Counted from the first letter of the stretch, positions 17,665 through 26,599 are shown. The stretch: 51,560 nucleotides of DNA from Acidobacteriota bacterium (GCA_021802985.1 JAJZQW010000010.1:1-51560); one strand, 5' to 3'. Notes: a model not told the origin generated them from the letters alone. Made by a program: numbers and translations.

Positions 17665-18186
17665 TCACCAGTCCAGGGCCCTTCCGAACACCCGATCCAC
17701 CAGCCCCTCCAGCAGCCGGGCCTCGCCGGCCGAGAACCCGCCGGTGAGCGGCGAATCCAGGTCCAGCACCGCCCGCAGCCGCCCCCCCGCCCGAACCGGG
17801 ATCACAAGTTCACTGCGGGTGGCATCATCGCAGGCGATGTGGCCGGGAAAGGTCTGGACATCCGGCACCAGCTGGGTCTCCCCGGTGCGGGCGCAGGCAC
17901 CGCATACGCCCCGCGAGAATGCGATTCGCAGGCAGCCCATCCCCCCCTGGTAGGGGCCCACGGCGAGCATCTCGTCGTCGATCCTGCGGTAGAAACCGCA
18001 CCAGTTCGCCTGGACGAGGGTCTCCCACAACAGGCAGGCGAGGGTGGCCTGCAGGGCCACGGGGTCCGTCTCGCCTGCCAGGGCCGCCTCGATCTGGGGC
18101 AGGGCCGATCTCAAGCGGTCCAGCCGGTCCCGTTCGGGAAGGAGCGTGCCCCGCGCCACCTTCGCCAGCAGAATGCCCTCGCTCAC
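17665..18186 (-). CDS. msrC: Free methionine-(R)-sulfoxide reductase (GAF domain)
   Basis: A 173-residue GAF-fold enzyme that reduces free methionine-R-sulfoxide. The defining NWCGFYR, AVGPYQGGMGCLRI, GVCGACA and FPGHIACD motifs are present, carrying the three cysteines used in catalysis and disulfide exchange. The GTG start is preceded by GGAGGGG. It is divergent from lpxK with only 23 bases between starts. The length (about 165-180) matches the family. Confidence 0.9.
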   Translation of the reverse strand: MSEGILLAKVARGTLLPERDRLDRLRSALPQIEAALAGETDPVALQATLACLLWETLVQANWCGFYRRIDDEMLAVGPYQGGMGCLRIAFSRGVCGACARTGETQLVPDVQTFPGHIACDDATRSELVIPVRAGGRLRAVLDLDSPLTGGFSAGEARLLEGLVDRVFGRALDW

Positions 18187-18209
18187 GACCCCTCCGTTAT
18201 GCTGATGCC

Positions 18210-19259
18210 ATGTCCATTCTGCGCTACCTCGCGGCCCCGCTGGCCCCGTTCTACGGCCTGGCGGTCCGAGCCCGCAACCGGGCCTTTGACGCCGATCCGG
18301 ACCGGGCGGCGCGGGTGGCGGTACCGGTGGTGTCCGTGGGGAACCTCAGCACCGGGGGGACCGGCAAGACCCCCCTCACCCTCTTCCTGGCGGAGGGGCT
18401 GGAGGCCGCGGGCTGGACCAGCGCCGTGGTGTCGCGCGGATATGGGGGACGCCGCGACGTTGATCCCATGAGCGTAGAGGCCGATTCGGATCCACGGCAG
18501 ACCGGCGACGAGCCCCTGCTCATGGCCCGGCGCCTGGGACCGGGACGCGTGGTCGTGGGCCGTCGTCGCGAGTCGGCCGCCCTCCGGGCCCTCGCCCAGC
18601 GGCCCGGCCTGCGCTGCCTCCTGCTGGACGACGGCTTCCAGCACCGCGCCCTGCATCGGGACCTGGATCTGCTGGTCCTGGACGGGGTCCGGCGCTGGGG
18701 GGATGGGCGCTTGCTGCCCCTGGGCGATCTCCGCGAACCCATGGCGAGCGCCCATCGGGCCCACGCGCTGATCGTGACCCGCGCCACCCGGGTGCAGGAC
18801 CGCGGGGAGATCGAGGCGTGGTGGGCCCGCCACGGTTCCGGTGGCCCCGTGTTCTGGACGGATTTCGTCCTCAAGGCCCTCCGGCGCTGGGACACGGGCG
18901 AGCGCCTGCCCATTCCCTGGCCGGGCCAGGGTCCCGCCTTCGCCTGGTGCGGCCTGGGCCACCCCGAGGCCTTCTACGCAGACCTGCTGGTGGCCCGCCA
19001 GCCCTGGACCGGCACCCAGACCTTCCCCGATCATGGTGGGCCCGCGCCGGCGGACCTGCGCCAGATGCAGGACCGGGCTCGAGCCGAAGGCGCGGCGTGG
19101 CTCGTCTGCACCGAGAAGGACGCCGTGAAATTCGGACCTGCCCATGCGGAGGTGCTGGACGTGCCCCTCCTGGTGGCCGAGCAGGGCATCACCGGCGGGG
19201 AGGACCTGCTCCACTGGGTCCTCTCGCGTCTGGAGGCGGCAGGTTCCGCCCAGTCCTGA
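18210..19259 (+). CDS. lpxK: Tetraacyldisaccharide 4'-kinase
   Basis: A 349-residue membrane-associated P-loop kinase that phosphorylates the lipid A disaccharide at 4'. The amphipathic N-terminus (LRYLAAPLAPFYGLAV) is followed by the modified Walker A VSVGNLSTGGTGKTPLT (residues 45-61). SRGYGG near 76-81 and the LLLDDGFQHRALHRDLD signature near 139-155 follow. The late CTEKDAVKF motif is near 301. ATG is the first sound start after the divergent msrC start; no strong ribosome site is visible. It indicates an LPS-bearing outer membrane. Confidence 0.93.
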   Translation: MSILRYLAAPLAPFYGLAVRARNRAFDADPDRAARVAVPVVSVGNLSTGGTGKTPLTLFLAEGLEAAGWTSAVVSRGYGGRRDVDPMSVEADSDPRQTGDEPLLMARRLGPGRVVVGRRRESAALRALAQRPGLRCLLLDDGFQHRALHRDLDLLVLDGVRRWGDGRLLPLGDLREPMASAHRAHALIVTRATRVQDRGEIEAWWARHGSGGPVFWTDFVLKALRRWDTGERLPIPWPGQGPAFAWCGLGHPEAFYADLLVARQPWTGTQTFPDHGGPAPADLRQMQDRARAEGAAWLVCTEKDAVKFGPAHAEVLDVPLLVAEQGITGGEDLLHWVLSRLEAAGSAQS

Positions 19260-19379
19260 GGACCCGGTCGATCCGCAGTCCCCTGGAAGGAATCCGCAAC
19301 CCTTCCCCACCGGGGACGGGGGGGCTATGCTAGCGGCCACTCATCCACCCAACTGGTTCCATTTTTCTCGGAGGATCCG

Positions 19380-20609
19380 ATGAAGCATCACGTCGTTCTC
19401 GGAACGCTGCTCATGGCGGCCCTGGGCATCCAGGCTCAGGGCACCGTCAAGATCGCCATCACGGGCCCCTTCACGGGTGGCTCCGCGCCCATGGGCGCCT
19501 CCATGCGGGACGGCGCGAAGCTCGCCATCGCCGAGATCAACGCCGCAGGCGGGATCCAGGTGGGCGGGAAGAAGATGAAGATCGTGGCCATCGAACGGGA
19601 TGACGAGGCCAAGAACGAGCGTGGCGCCCTCATCGCCCAGGAACTGGCCGCCATGGGCGATCTCTCCGGCGTCATCGGCACGGTGAACACCGGCGTCTGC
19701 ATGGCCGGCGACCGCCATTTGCAGGAGAAGGGCATCACCAAGATCATCACGCCCGCTGCCGGATCCGCCTCGATGACCCAGTGGAGCAAGGCTGGCGTGA
19801 AGGATCTCTCGATCTTCCGCTTCGCCGCCGACGACGGCATTCAGACGGCCATGGTGGTCGAGGAGGCCATCAACCGGAAGTTCACCAAGGTGGCCATCAT
19901 CTACGATTCCACCAACTACGGCGTCTCCGGGCGGGACGACCTGCTGGACCAGATCCGGAAGCAGGGCAACCGCCTGCAGGTGGTGGCCCAGGAAAAGTTC
20001 AACATCGGCGACAAGGACATGACCGCCCAGTTGCTGCGGGCCAAGGCCGGCGGCGCCCAGGCCCTCCTCATCTGGGGCATCGGGCCCGAGCTGGCGGCCG
20101 TCTCCAATGGCGAGGCCAAGATCGGCATGAAGGCGCCCCTCATCGGCGGCTGGACCCTGTCCATGTCCAACTTCATCGACAATGCCGGCAAGAACGGCAA
20201 CGGCACCCTGATGCCCGAAACCTTCATCGAGGATCCCATCACCCCCAAGGCCAAGGCCTTCATCGAGGGCTACCACCGGACCTTCAACGTGGGCCGGATC
20301 CCTTCGCCCGTTTCCGCCGCCCAGGGCTACGACGCCGTCTACCTCTTCGCCGCCGCAGTGAAGCAGGCCCAGAGCACCGACACCCACCGGATCAAGGGCG
20401 CGCTCGAGAACCTGAAGGAGCCCGTGCATGGCGTCATCGCCACCTGGAACCACCCCTTCAGCAAGTGGAATCCGGCCAACGAGCAGACCCACGAGGCCTT
20501 CCGGCGGGATCAGGTCGTGATGGGCATGGTGATGGATGGCCGCGTGGTGTTCGCCAACGCCGCCGACAAGGCGCGCCTCATCAAAGCCGCCTCCGGCAAG
20601 GGCAAGTAG
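19380..20609 (+). CDS. livK: Branched-chain amino acid ABC transporter substrate-binding protein
   Basis: A 409-residue exported type I periplasmic binding protein. A signal peptide (MKHHVVLGTLLMAALGIQAQ) leads to VKIAITGPFTGGSAPMG and GAKLAIAEINAAGGI, the usual Leu/Ile/Val-family opening. VIGTVNTGVCMAG marks the ligand hinge, and GYDAVYLFAAAVKQA lies near 316. It has no lipobox Cys, so it is probably soluble in the periplasm. TCGGAGG precedes the ATG. It is the first gene of the liv operon. Confidence 0.93.
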   Translation: MKHHVVLGTLLMAALGIQAQGTVKIAITGPFTGGSAPMGASMRDGAKLAIAEINAAGGIQVGGKKMKIVAIERDDEAKNERGALIAQELAAMGDLSGVIGTVNTGVCMAGDRHLQEKGITKIITPAAGSASMTQWSKAGVKDLSIFRFAADDGIQTAMVVEEAINRKFTKVAIIYDSTNYGVSGRDDLLDQIRKQGNRLQVVAQEKFNIGDKDMTAQLLRAKAGGAQALLIWGIGPELAAVSNGEAKIGMKAPLIGGWTLSMSNFIDNAGKNGNGTLMPETFIEDPITPKAKAFIEGYHRTFNVGRIPSPVSAAQGYDAVYLFAAAVKQAQSTDTHRIKGALENLKEPVHGVIATWNHPFSKWNPANEQTHEAFRRDQVVMGMVMDGRVVFANAADKARLIKAASGKGK

Positions 20610-20619
20610 GCACCTCCCC

Positions 20620-20645
20620 GGGGAGGGGGCCGGTCCCCCCTCCCC
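20620..20645 (+). promoter_or_regulatory. Stem-loop between livK and livH
   Basis: GGGGAGGGGG (20620-20629) pairs with CCCCCTCCCC (20636-20645) around a 6-base loop, with no clear T run afterwards. Such structures after binding-protein genes often stabilise the upstream message so that the binding protein exceeds the permease. Confidence 0.5.
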
Positions 20646-20674
20646 CTTCCCTTCCAACGGAATCCGGATCCCGC

Positions 20675-21553
20675 ATGAACCTCCAGATCATCGGGCAGAT
20701 GGCTGTCAGCGGCGCCTTGATGGGCATGGTCTATGCCCTCATCGCCTACGGCTTCCAGCTCACCTACGCCACGAGCAAGAGCATCAATTTCGGCCAGGGC
20801 GAACTGGTGATGGTGTCGGCCTTCTTCAGCCTCACCCTCCTCGATCTGGGCGTCCCCTTCTGGCTGATGGTGCCCGGCGGGCTGGTCTTCGGCGCGCTGC
20901 TGGGCCTGCTGGTCGAGCGCGCCGGGGTCCGGCTGGCCCTGGAGGAGAAGAGCGAGGGCTGGGTCCTCCTCACGATCATCATCGGCCTCTTCTTCTTCTC
21001 GGCCGCAGAGAACATCTGGGGCCGGGATGACCGTCCCTTCCCCTCGCCCTTCTCCCCCGATTCCGTGCAGGTGTTCGGCGTGGACATCACCCGGCAGGAG
21101 ATCGCGGTGGCCGTGGGTGTCCTGGCCATCATGGGACTGATCGAGATCTTCAAGCGCCGTACGCTCCTCGGCAAGGCCTTCGAGGCCGTCTCCGCCGACC
21201 GGGATGCGGCGGAACTGATGGGCATCTCCGCGACCCGCACCGTCATGCTCTCCTACGCGCTCTCCGGCGGCGTCGCCGCCGTGGCGGGCATCCTGGTCTC
21301 GCCCATCACGACCGTGGGCCCCACCATGGCCTCCGCACTCATCCTGAAGGCCTTCTCCGTGGCCGTGGTGGCCGGCCTGGATTCGGGCTTCGGCGTGGTG
21401 CTGATCGGCATGGCCCTCGGGGCCCTGGAGAGCCTGGCCAGTTTCTACATCGGCAGCGGCTGGCGCGAGGCGCCCGGGCTCATGCTCCTGATTCTCGCCC
21501 TCGCCGTGCGCCCCACCGGGGTGTTCGGCAAGGCCGGCATCCGGAAGGTGTGA
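20675..21553 (+). CDS. livH: Branched-chain amino acid ABC transporter permease LivH
   Basis: A 292-residue inner-membrane permease with about eight helices, starting MNLQIIGQMAVSGALMGMVYA. Diagnostic segments are INFGQGELVMVSAFF near residues 36-50, FEAVSADRDAAELMGI (the coupling loop that docks on the ATPases) near 169-184, and FGVVLIGMALGALESLAS near 240. The stop lies one base before livM-livG. It should pair with the LivM half of the next protein. Confidence 0.93.
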   Translation: MNLQIIGQMAVSGALMGMVYALIAYGFQLTYATSKSINFGQGELVMVSAFFSLTLLDLGVPFWLMVPGGLVFGALLGLLVERAGVRLALEEKSEGWVLLTIIIGLFFFSAAENIWGRDDRPFPSPFSPDSVQVFGVDITRQEIAVAVGVLAIMGLIEIFKRRTLLGKAFEAVSADRDAAELMGISATRTVMLSYALSGGVAAVAGILVSPITTVGPTMASALILKAFSVAVVAGLDSGFGVVLIGMALGALESLASFYIGSGWREAPGLMLLILALAVRPTGVFGKAGIRKV

Positions 21554-21554
21554 C

Positions 21555-23516
21555 ATGAAGCGCCTGCTGCTCATCCGGGGTGCCGAGCTCGCGCTTTTCG
21601 CGCTGCTCGCCACCGTGCCCCTCCTGGTCGCGAATGCCTATGCCCTCGCCCTGCTCACCCTGCTGGCCATCTACGGCATCCTCCTCATCGGCCTCGACGT
21701 GACGGTGGGCTACCTGGGCCAGATCAACCTCGGACATGTGGCGTTCCTGGGACTGGGCGCCTACGCCGCCGGCATTGGGGTCACCCGCTTCGGCCTGGGC
21801 ATGCCCAGCGCCCTGGCGGCGGCCACGGCCGTGGGTCTGGTGCTGGGCAGCCTGCTGGCCCTGCCCGCCCTGCGCCTGGAAGGGCCTCAGTTCGCCCTGG
21901 CCACCCTCAGCTTCACCGCCCTCAGTTTCACCTTCCTCAACGAGATGGAGGGCCTCACCGGGGGCGCCCAGGGCCTGAGCCTTACCCGTCCACCCCTGTT
22001 CGGCCACGATCTCTCGCCCCAAGGGTTCTATTGGCTCTGCACGGTGCTGCTGGCCTGCGTGTGGATGATCATGCGCAACCTGCTTTCCTCGCAATGGGGA
22101 CGGGCCATCGAGGCCCTGCGGGACAGTCCCATTGCCACCGACGCCATGGGCGTGGGCGTCTACCGGCACAAGGTCGCGGCCTTCGCCCTGGGCTCGGCGC
22201 TCGGCGGCCTGGCGGGCGGCCTCTATGCCTTCAACTTCCAGTACCTCCAGCCCCAGAGCTTCGTCTACGACCTGATGGTCATTCTGCTGATGGGCGTGGT
22301 ACTGGGCGGGCGCAAGAGCCTCTGGGGTGCCTTCGTCGGCGCCTCCATCGTGGTTCTGCTGCCCAACCTGCTCTCCAACCGGCTGATCTTCCAGGCGGTC
22401 TCCGGCCTCGGACTTTTGATGGCGCTGGTGTCCGGCATCCGGGGCCTGCTGCGGAAGACCACCCGGCCCTTCCAGGCCCTCGCACCCATCGTCTCTATGG
22501 GCCTGCTGGTGGGGGGCGGGCTGCTGGTGGCGAATACCGAGGACTGGCGGAAGGGCATCTTCGCCCTGATGCTCTTCTCCGTGGTGGTGGGCCTTCCCGA
22601 AGGCCTGATGGGCTTTGCAGCCCGGTTCCTCGTCCGCCTCTTCCGGGTAGCGCCCGCCCCCCTGCCCGCGCCATCGTCCTTGGATGAAGTCCTGCCGTCC
22701 CGCCCCGCAGACGGATCAACGCTCCTGGAACTCATCGATCTGAAACGCCATTTTGGCGGTGTGAAGGCCGTGGACGGGCTGTCCATGACCGTCCGTTCGG
22801 GCCAGATCCACGGCCTCATCGGTCCGAATGGTTCCGGCAAGAGCACGGTGGTGAACGTGATCTCGGGCCTCTATCCGCCTTCCTCGGGCCGAATGCTGCT
22901 ACGAGGCAAGCCCCTGCCCCTGGGCAGCCTGTACCGGGCCGCCCGGTCGGGGGTCGCCCGCACCTTCCAGAACCTGCAGCTCTTCAGCGAACTCACGGCC
23001 ATCGAGAACGTCCTGGTGGCCCTCAACGGCGTGTACCGAAGCCCGCTGCCCCTCGTGCTCCTGGGCATGGCCCGGGCAGAAGAACGCCACGCGCGGGCGG
23101 ACGCCTTGGCCCTGCTCGAGCTCATGGGCCTGAAGGACCAGGCCCGGACCAAGGCCAAGGACCTTACTTACGGGGCACAGCGGTTCCTGGAGATCGCCCG
23201 GGCCCTGGCCCGGAGGCCGGACCTCCTGATCCTGGATGAACCCGCGGCGGGCCTGGCCCATCCGGACGTCCTGCAACTCATCGAGACCATCCGGCGCGTC
23301 CATCAGCGGGGCATCAGCATCATCCTCATCGAGCACCACATGGATGTGGTGAGCGAGCTGTGCACGGTCGTCACCGTGCTCGATGGCGGGCGCGTCATCG
23401 CCGAAGGCTCGCCGGAGGACGTGAAGCGCCATCCCAAGGTCGTGGAGGCCTATCTGGGGCAGACCGACCGTGACCGTGAGGCGGCGGCTCCCGACGCCCC
23501 GCCCCTGCCCGCGTGA
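21555..23516 (+). CDS. LivM permease fused to LivG ATPase
   Basis: A 653-residue fusion. The N-terminal LivM part (about residues 1-345) has multiple helices, GYLGQINLGHVAFLGLGAYA near 54-73 and the coupling loop ALRDSPIATDAMGV. The C-terminal ATPase starts near 388: Walker A GPNGSGKST near 423-431, Q-loop FQNLQLF near 472, the ABC signature as LTYGAQR near 537 in place of LSYG, Walker B LLILDEPAAG near 557 and switch His in LIEHHMD near 592. It drives uptake with LivH and LivF. No stop or frameshift separates the halves, so the fusion looks genuine. Confidence 0.92.
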   Translation: MKRLLLIRGAELALFALLATVPLLVANAYALALLTLLAIYGILLIGLDVTVGYLGQINLGHVAFLGLGAYAAGIGVTRFGLGMPSALAAATAVGLVLGSLLALPALRLEGPQFALATLSFTALSFTFLNEMEGLTGGAQGLSLTRPPLFGHDLSPQGFYWLCTVLLACVWMIMRNLLSSQWGRAIEALRDSPIATDAMGVGVYRHKVAAFALGSALGGLAGGLYAFNFQYLQPQSFVYDLMVILLMGVVLGGRKSLWGAFVGASIVVLLPNLLSNRLIFQAVSGLGLLMALVSGIRGLLRKTTRPFQALAPIVSMGLLVGGGLLVANTEDWRKGIFALMLFSVVVGLPEGLMGFAARFLVRLFRVAPAPLPAPSSLDEVLPSRPADGSTLLELIDLKRHFGGVKAVDGLSMTVRSGQIHGLIGPNGSGKSTVVNVISGLYPPSSGRMLLRGKPLPLGSLYRAARSGVARTFQNLQLFSELTAIENVLVALNGVYRSPLPLVLLGMARAEERHARADALALLELMGLKDQARTKAKDLTYGAQRFLEIARALARRPDLLILDEPAAGLAHPDVLQLIETIRRVHQRGISIILIEHHMDVVSELCTVVTVLDGGRVIAEGSPEDVKRHPKVVEAYLGQTDRDREAAAPDAPPLPA

Positions 23517-23527
23517 AGGAGGACCGG

Positions 23528-24244
23528 ATGCTGTGGGTGGAAGACCTTCATGCGGGCTATGGCACGAGCGAGGTGCTGACCGGCCTGTCGATCGAGGTGA
23601 AGGCGGGGAGCGTCGTCGCCCTCATCGGTGCCAATGGCGCAGGAAAGACCACCACCATGCGGGCCATTTCCGGAGTCCTACGGCCCACCCGGGGCCGCGT
23701 CCGGCTCGACGGCCGGGAAGTCCAGGGGATGGATGCCTCGCGCATCGCGCGGCTGGGCCTGGCTCACGCGCCGGAAGGGCGGAAGGTTTTCGGCCCCCTC
23801 TCCGTGGAGGACAACCTGCTCCTGGGGGCGTACACCCGGCTGCCCCGCTTTTTCGGGTTCCGGCGCCGGGCCAAGGATGATCTGGCCCGCGTCTACGACC
23901 TGTTTCCGCGCCTGCAGGACCGGTCCCGGCAGGCCGCCGGCACCCTTTCGGGCGGAGAGCAGCAGATGCTCGCCATTGGCCGCGCCCTCATGGCCCGCCC
24001 GAAGATCATGCTGCTGGACGAACCCTCCATGGGCCTCGCCCCCGTCATCGTTCAGGAAGTGTTCCGGACCATCCGGCGGCTCAAGGAATCCGGCATCACC
24101 CTGCTGCTGGTCGAGCAGTTCGCCCGCAGCGCACTGGAAGTCGCCGACTACGCCTACGTCATGGAACGGGGCCACATTGCCGTCGAAGGCACCCCCACCG
24201 ACCTGCACCGCGACGAGCGCGTCCTGGCGGCCTACCTGGGCTGA
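23528..24244 (+). CDS. livF: Branched-chain amino acid ABC transporter ATPase LivF
   Basis: A 238-residue ATPase. Walker A is GANGAGKTT (near residue 38), the signature LSGGEQQMLAIGRAL is near 142, Walker B MLLDEPSMGLAP is near 165 and the switch region LLVEQFA is near 197. The ATG at 23528 is chosen because AAGGAGG lies five bases upstream. The GTG at 23513, which overlaps the previous stop, would place that ribosome site inside the gene. It is the last gene of the liv operon, followed by a strong terminator. Confidence 0.93.
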   Translation: MLWVEDLHAGYGTSEVLTGLSIEVKAGSVVALIGANGAGKTTTMRAISGVLRPTRGRVRLDGREVQGMDASRIARLGLAHAPEGRKVFGPLSVEDNLLLGAYTRLPRFFGFRRRAKDDLARVYDLFPRLQDRSRQAAGTLSGGEQQMLAIGRALMARPKIMLLDEPSMGLAPVIVQEVFRTIRRLKESGITLLLVEQFARSALEVADYAYVMERGHIAVEGTPTDLHRDERVLAAYLG

Positions 24245-24265
24245 AGGGCCCGGGCGACCATCAGA

Positions 24266-24300
24266 AAGCAGAAGGCCCGCTGATGGCGGGCCTTCTGCTT
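24266..24300. terminator. Bidirectional terminator of livF and, originally, tRNA-Gly
   Basis: A perfect 15-bp stem (AAGCAGAAGGCCCGC at 24266-24280 with its complement at 24286-24300) has a 5-base loop. It follows livF on the plus strand. On the minus strand it directly follows the displaced tRNA-Gly 3' end, so before integration of the element it was probably also the tRNA terminator. Confidence 0.88.
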
Positions 24301-24346
24301 TGGAGCGGGCGACCAGGATTGAACTGGCGACATTCAGCTTGGGAAG
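24300..24346. repeat. Left attachment site (displaced tRNA-Gly 3' end)
   Basis: A 47-bp exact copy of 35290-35336. On the minus strand it reads from the anticodon loop of tRNA-Gly to the CCA end. It is the host's original tRNA 3' end, cut off from its 5' half by the insertion. Confidence 0.93.
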
Positions 24347-24501
24347 TTTATCGCCTAATATTAAAACTAGAGTTTCTTGATGCTTAAATGCCCTATTTTC
24401 AACACCACAAACGAAAAATAAGGCTAGATCATCGTTTATATCTGGCGCAATCTACCGCATGGAGGTAGATTTACGGTATAGCGAGCCCTGGGGAGGGTGG
24501 C
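24347..24501. other. AT-rich leader of the integrase gene
   Basis: 155 bases, clearly richer in A+T than the flanks, without a gene. ATCTACC (24450-24456) and GGTAGAT (24464-24470) form a 7-bp inverted repeat 32 bases before the integrase ATG, a possible operator. A ribosome site GGGAGGG (24491-24497) precedes the start. Confidence 0.5.
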
Positions 24502-25887
24502 ATGGGGAAGAACACAAAACCGGGAAAGGATGGAATGCAATCGTCCGAACCGTCCGAACGTCCGAGATCCGCGTCAATGCTGGATTCTGTCTTGGACGGT
24601 CCCAAACGCAACCGTCCGGGCAACCGTCCGAAGCCTCCGATCTTCGAGATAGACCCCTTCGATGACGCCATTCCGGAACCCCTCGCGGAACGCCCCGCAG
24701 ATCGGGCCAAGCCCCGCCCCGCCCGCCGGGCCAGGCTCACGGATGAATTGATCGCCAGCCTAGAGCCCGGCCTCGTCCAGTTCTACGTGTGGGACACGAA
24801 AGACACAGGCCTGGGGGTGCGGATCGGCGCAACCGGGACCGTGGCCTTTGTGCTCAAGCTGCGCTTGCCCGGTGGCCGTTCAAAGTGGCTCACCCTGGAG
24901 GCGGAAAAGCTTGAGGATGCCCGGCTCGAGTACCTAGAGCGCCGGCTGGACTTCGGGAAAGGGAAGCCCCTCGCCAAGCGCCTGCAAGACGTGCTCTGGC
25001 AAGATGTGGTGAACCGCTGGGAGACGGAAACACTCAAGACCATTCGGCCCTCCAGTGCCGCAACCTACCGCGGAGCACTCAAGCACGTCCGGGAAGCCTT
25101 CCGGGACCGGCCCTTGCGAACCCTGAAATATGGGGACCTGTGGGCCTTTCATGAGTCGATGAGCGACACGCCACGCCAGGCGAACGTCTGCATTCGGTTG
25201 ATGGGCGCCATCTTCGAGTCATCCATATTTTGGGGGCATTGGGATCCTACAAAGGATGGCCTTACACCTCACCAGGCGCTGCGGTTGAGCCGGAGCCGGT
25301 GGAAGCCGTATCCAGAGGCCAAGCGCAACCGGCCCTTTTCTGACGATGAGCTGGGGAGGCTGGGCGCCGCCCTGGCGGCGATGGAACCAAAAGCGAGGAT
25401 TCAGGTGGCCGCGGTTCGCCTGCTCCTACTCACGGGGAAGCGGCTTCGAGAGATTCTTGATTTGGAATGGGACCAGATAGATCTTCCGTCCAGGACGATT
25501 CGATGGGAGCACACCAAGACGGGCGCCATGAGCGCACCCCTGAATGATGCCGCCCTCAAGGTTTTGCAAGGCCTCCCACGAATGGAGGGCTGCCCCTACG
25601 TGCTGCCCATGACGTCGGGGAAGCCCATTCGGGACCTCTCGAAGTTCTGGCGGATCCTGATGAGCAAGGCAGAGATAACAGACGCACACCGGCACGACCT
25701 CAGACATGCCCATGGAAACGAGGCCGCGGGGCTGAATCTAAACCTTCAGATCACCGCAGCCCTATTAGGCCATGCGGACGCCCATACCTCTGAGCGCTAC
25801 TCGAAGGTTCAAGCATCGGCCCATCCCGCCATGGAAGCCTCGCAGGCCGTATCTTCCAGCCTGTCTCGCAAGATGGGGGGGGAGTGA
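24502..25887 (+). CDS. Tyrosine recombinase (P4-type integrase)
   Basis: A 461-residue site-specific recombinase. The DUF4102-type arm-binding domain starts near residue 79 (LTDELIASLEPGL, then GLGVRIGATGTVAFVLK), followed by a core-binding domain (about 165-270). The catalytic domain has all active residues: R314 (LLLTGKRLREIL), H398 and R401 (HRHDLRH), H424 (LLGHADAHT) and nucleophile Y433 (SERYSK). A 75-residue Pro/Arg/Ser-rich extension precedes the arm domain. It is encoded over a cluster of CGTCCGAA repeats, so the real start could lie further in, for example ATG 24577. It would integrate and excise the element at tRNA-Gly. Confidence 0.93.
   Translation: MGKNTKPGKDGMQSSEPSERPRSASMLDSVLDGPKRNRPGNRPKPPIFEIDPFDDAIPEPLAERPADRAKPRPARRARLTDELIASLEPGLVQFYVWDTKDTGLGVRIGATGTVAFVLKLRLPGGRSKWLTLEAEKLEDARLEYLERRLDFGKGKPLAKRLQDVLWQDVVNRWETETLKTIRPSSAATYRGALKHVREAFRDRPLRTLKYGDLWAFHESMSDTPRQANVCIRLMGAIFESSIFWGHWDPTKDGLTPHQALRLSRSRWKPYPEAKRNRPFSDDELGRLGAALAAMEPKARIQVAAVRLLLLTGKRLREILDLEWDQIDLPSRTIRWEHTKTGAMSAPLNDAALKVLQGLPRMEGCPYVLPMTSGKPIRDLSKFWRILMSKAEITDAHRHDLRHAHGNEAAGLNLNLQITAALLGHADAHTSERYSKVQASAHPAMEASQAVSSSLSRKMGGE
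24542..24632. repeat. Left cluster of CCGTCCGAA-type repeats
   Basis: Six copies of, or close matches to, AACCGTCCGAA lie at 24542-24549, 24548-24558, 24559-24566, 24594-24600 (inverted GGACGGT), 24610-24619 and 24622-24632. The first three are head-to-tail at 8-9-base spacing. The same motif, mostly in opposite orientation, forms the right cluster. They lie inside the 5' part of the integrase gene. Confidence 0.85.
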
Positions 25888-26432
25888 TGAGCACCTCACC
25901 CGAATGGTTTAAGTGGATCAAGCCAGCGCCTCAAGATGAGGAGGAGCGAAGAGCGATCCTGGATGTATTTGGGCGGATTGTGGAGGCCGCCAAGCACGAT
26001 TCTGGCGCGATCGATCTAGTTGTCTTCGCGAGGGAGCAGAAGAACCGAGCGCGGCAGTTTCGCAACGCAGCAAAGGCTCTCGCCGACCTTCCAGCGGTTT
26101 ACCGAGACAGCGATTTGTTCCGTGGTATGCGGGATGACTTTTCAACCCAGGCCGCGGAAGCTGATGCTCTCGCAAAAAGGTGGGGCAGGTCGAAGAAGGG
26201 ACGCCCCCAGGATTGGGCAAAGGCATCTTGTTGGCTGGCCTGCTTTCAGCTTCTTTCTGACTTCGACAGGGATGTGACCCCAGCTCGAGGAGGGACCATA
26301 CCGGGCCTTGCTCAAGCGGCCTGGTTCCTTGCAACGGGGGAGAGCTACTCCCTCGATGCCTGGGCCGAGACGGGGAAGCGTTCCCTTCCGAAGCTCTTCG
26401 AGGCATACCAACGAAAAAGAAAACCCGGTTGA
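25887..26432 (+). CDS. Unknown element protein next to integrase
   Basis: A 181-residue, mostly helical, charged protein (MSTSPEWFKWIKPAPQDEEE). The ATG shares its A with the integrase stop and is preceded by a G-rich ribosome site. No family is recognised. It contains a basic centre (AKRWGRSKKGRPQDWAKA) and a basic C-terminus (QRKRKPG) that could contact nucleic acid. Coupling to the integrase suggests a role with recombination or control, which is inference only. Confidence 0.65.
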   Translation: MSTSPEWFKWIKPAPQDEEERRAILDVFGRIVEAAKHDSGAIDLVVFAREQKNRARQFRNAAKALADLPAVYRDSDLFRGMRDDFSTQAAEADALAKRWGRSKKGRPQDWAKASCWLACFQLLSDFDRDVTPARGGTIPGLAQAAWFLATGESYSLDAWAETGKRSLPKLFEAYQRKRKPG

Positions 26433-26483
26433 TTTTCCTTCCCTAGATCGGGTGTCCATCAAGAGTTAGTTTTTTCTCGAAAG

Positions 26484-26530
26484 GAAAACAAAAGCACCGA
26501 TCCCAAAGCCCTGAGAAGCCGGATCGGTGC
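26484..26530 (-). terminator. Minus-strand terminator-like hairpin inside the element
   Basis: GCACCGATCC (26494-26503) and GGATCGGTGC (26521-26530) form a perfect 10-bp stem with a 17-base loop. Only on the minus strand does a T-rich tract follow (TTTTGTTTTCC), so it should stop leftward transcripts. No minus-strand gene is recognised to its right. On the plus strand it could still act as a leader hairpin before the AlpA-like gene. Confidence 0.6.
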
Positions 26531-26599
26531 CCATTCACCCCCAAACCAGGAGGCATCCCATTATCGGGCCCTGCCTCCCCCACCACAAGGAGGCCCACC

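Noticed and set aside
23513-23527. GTG start of livF overlapping the previous stop
   Set aside because: It would put the strong AAGGAGG ribosome site inside the coding sequence; the ATG at 23528 is better placed.
26494-26530. Plus-strand terminator before the AlpA-like gene
   Set aside because: No T run follows on the plus strand; the T-rich tract is on the other side, so it is called for the minus strand.
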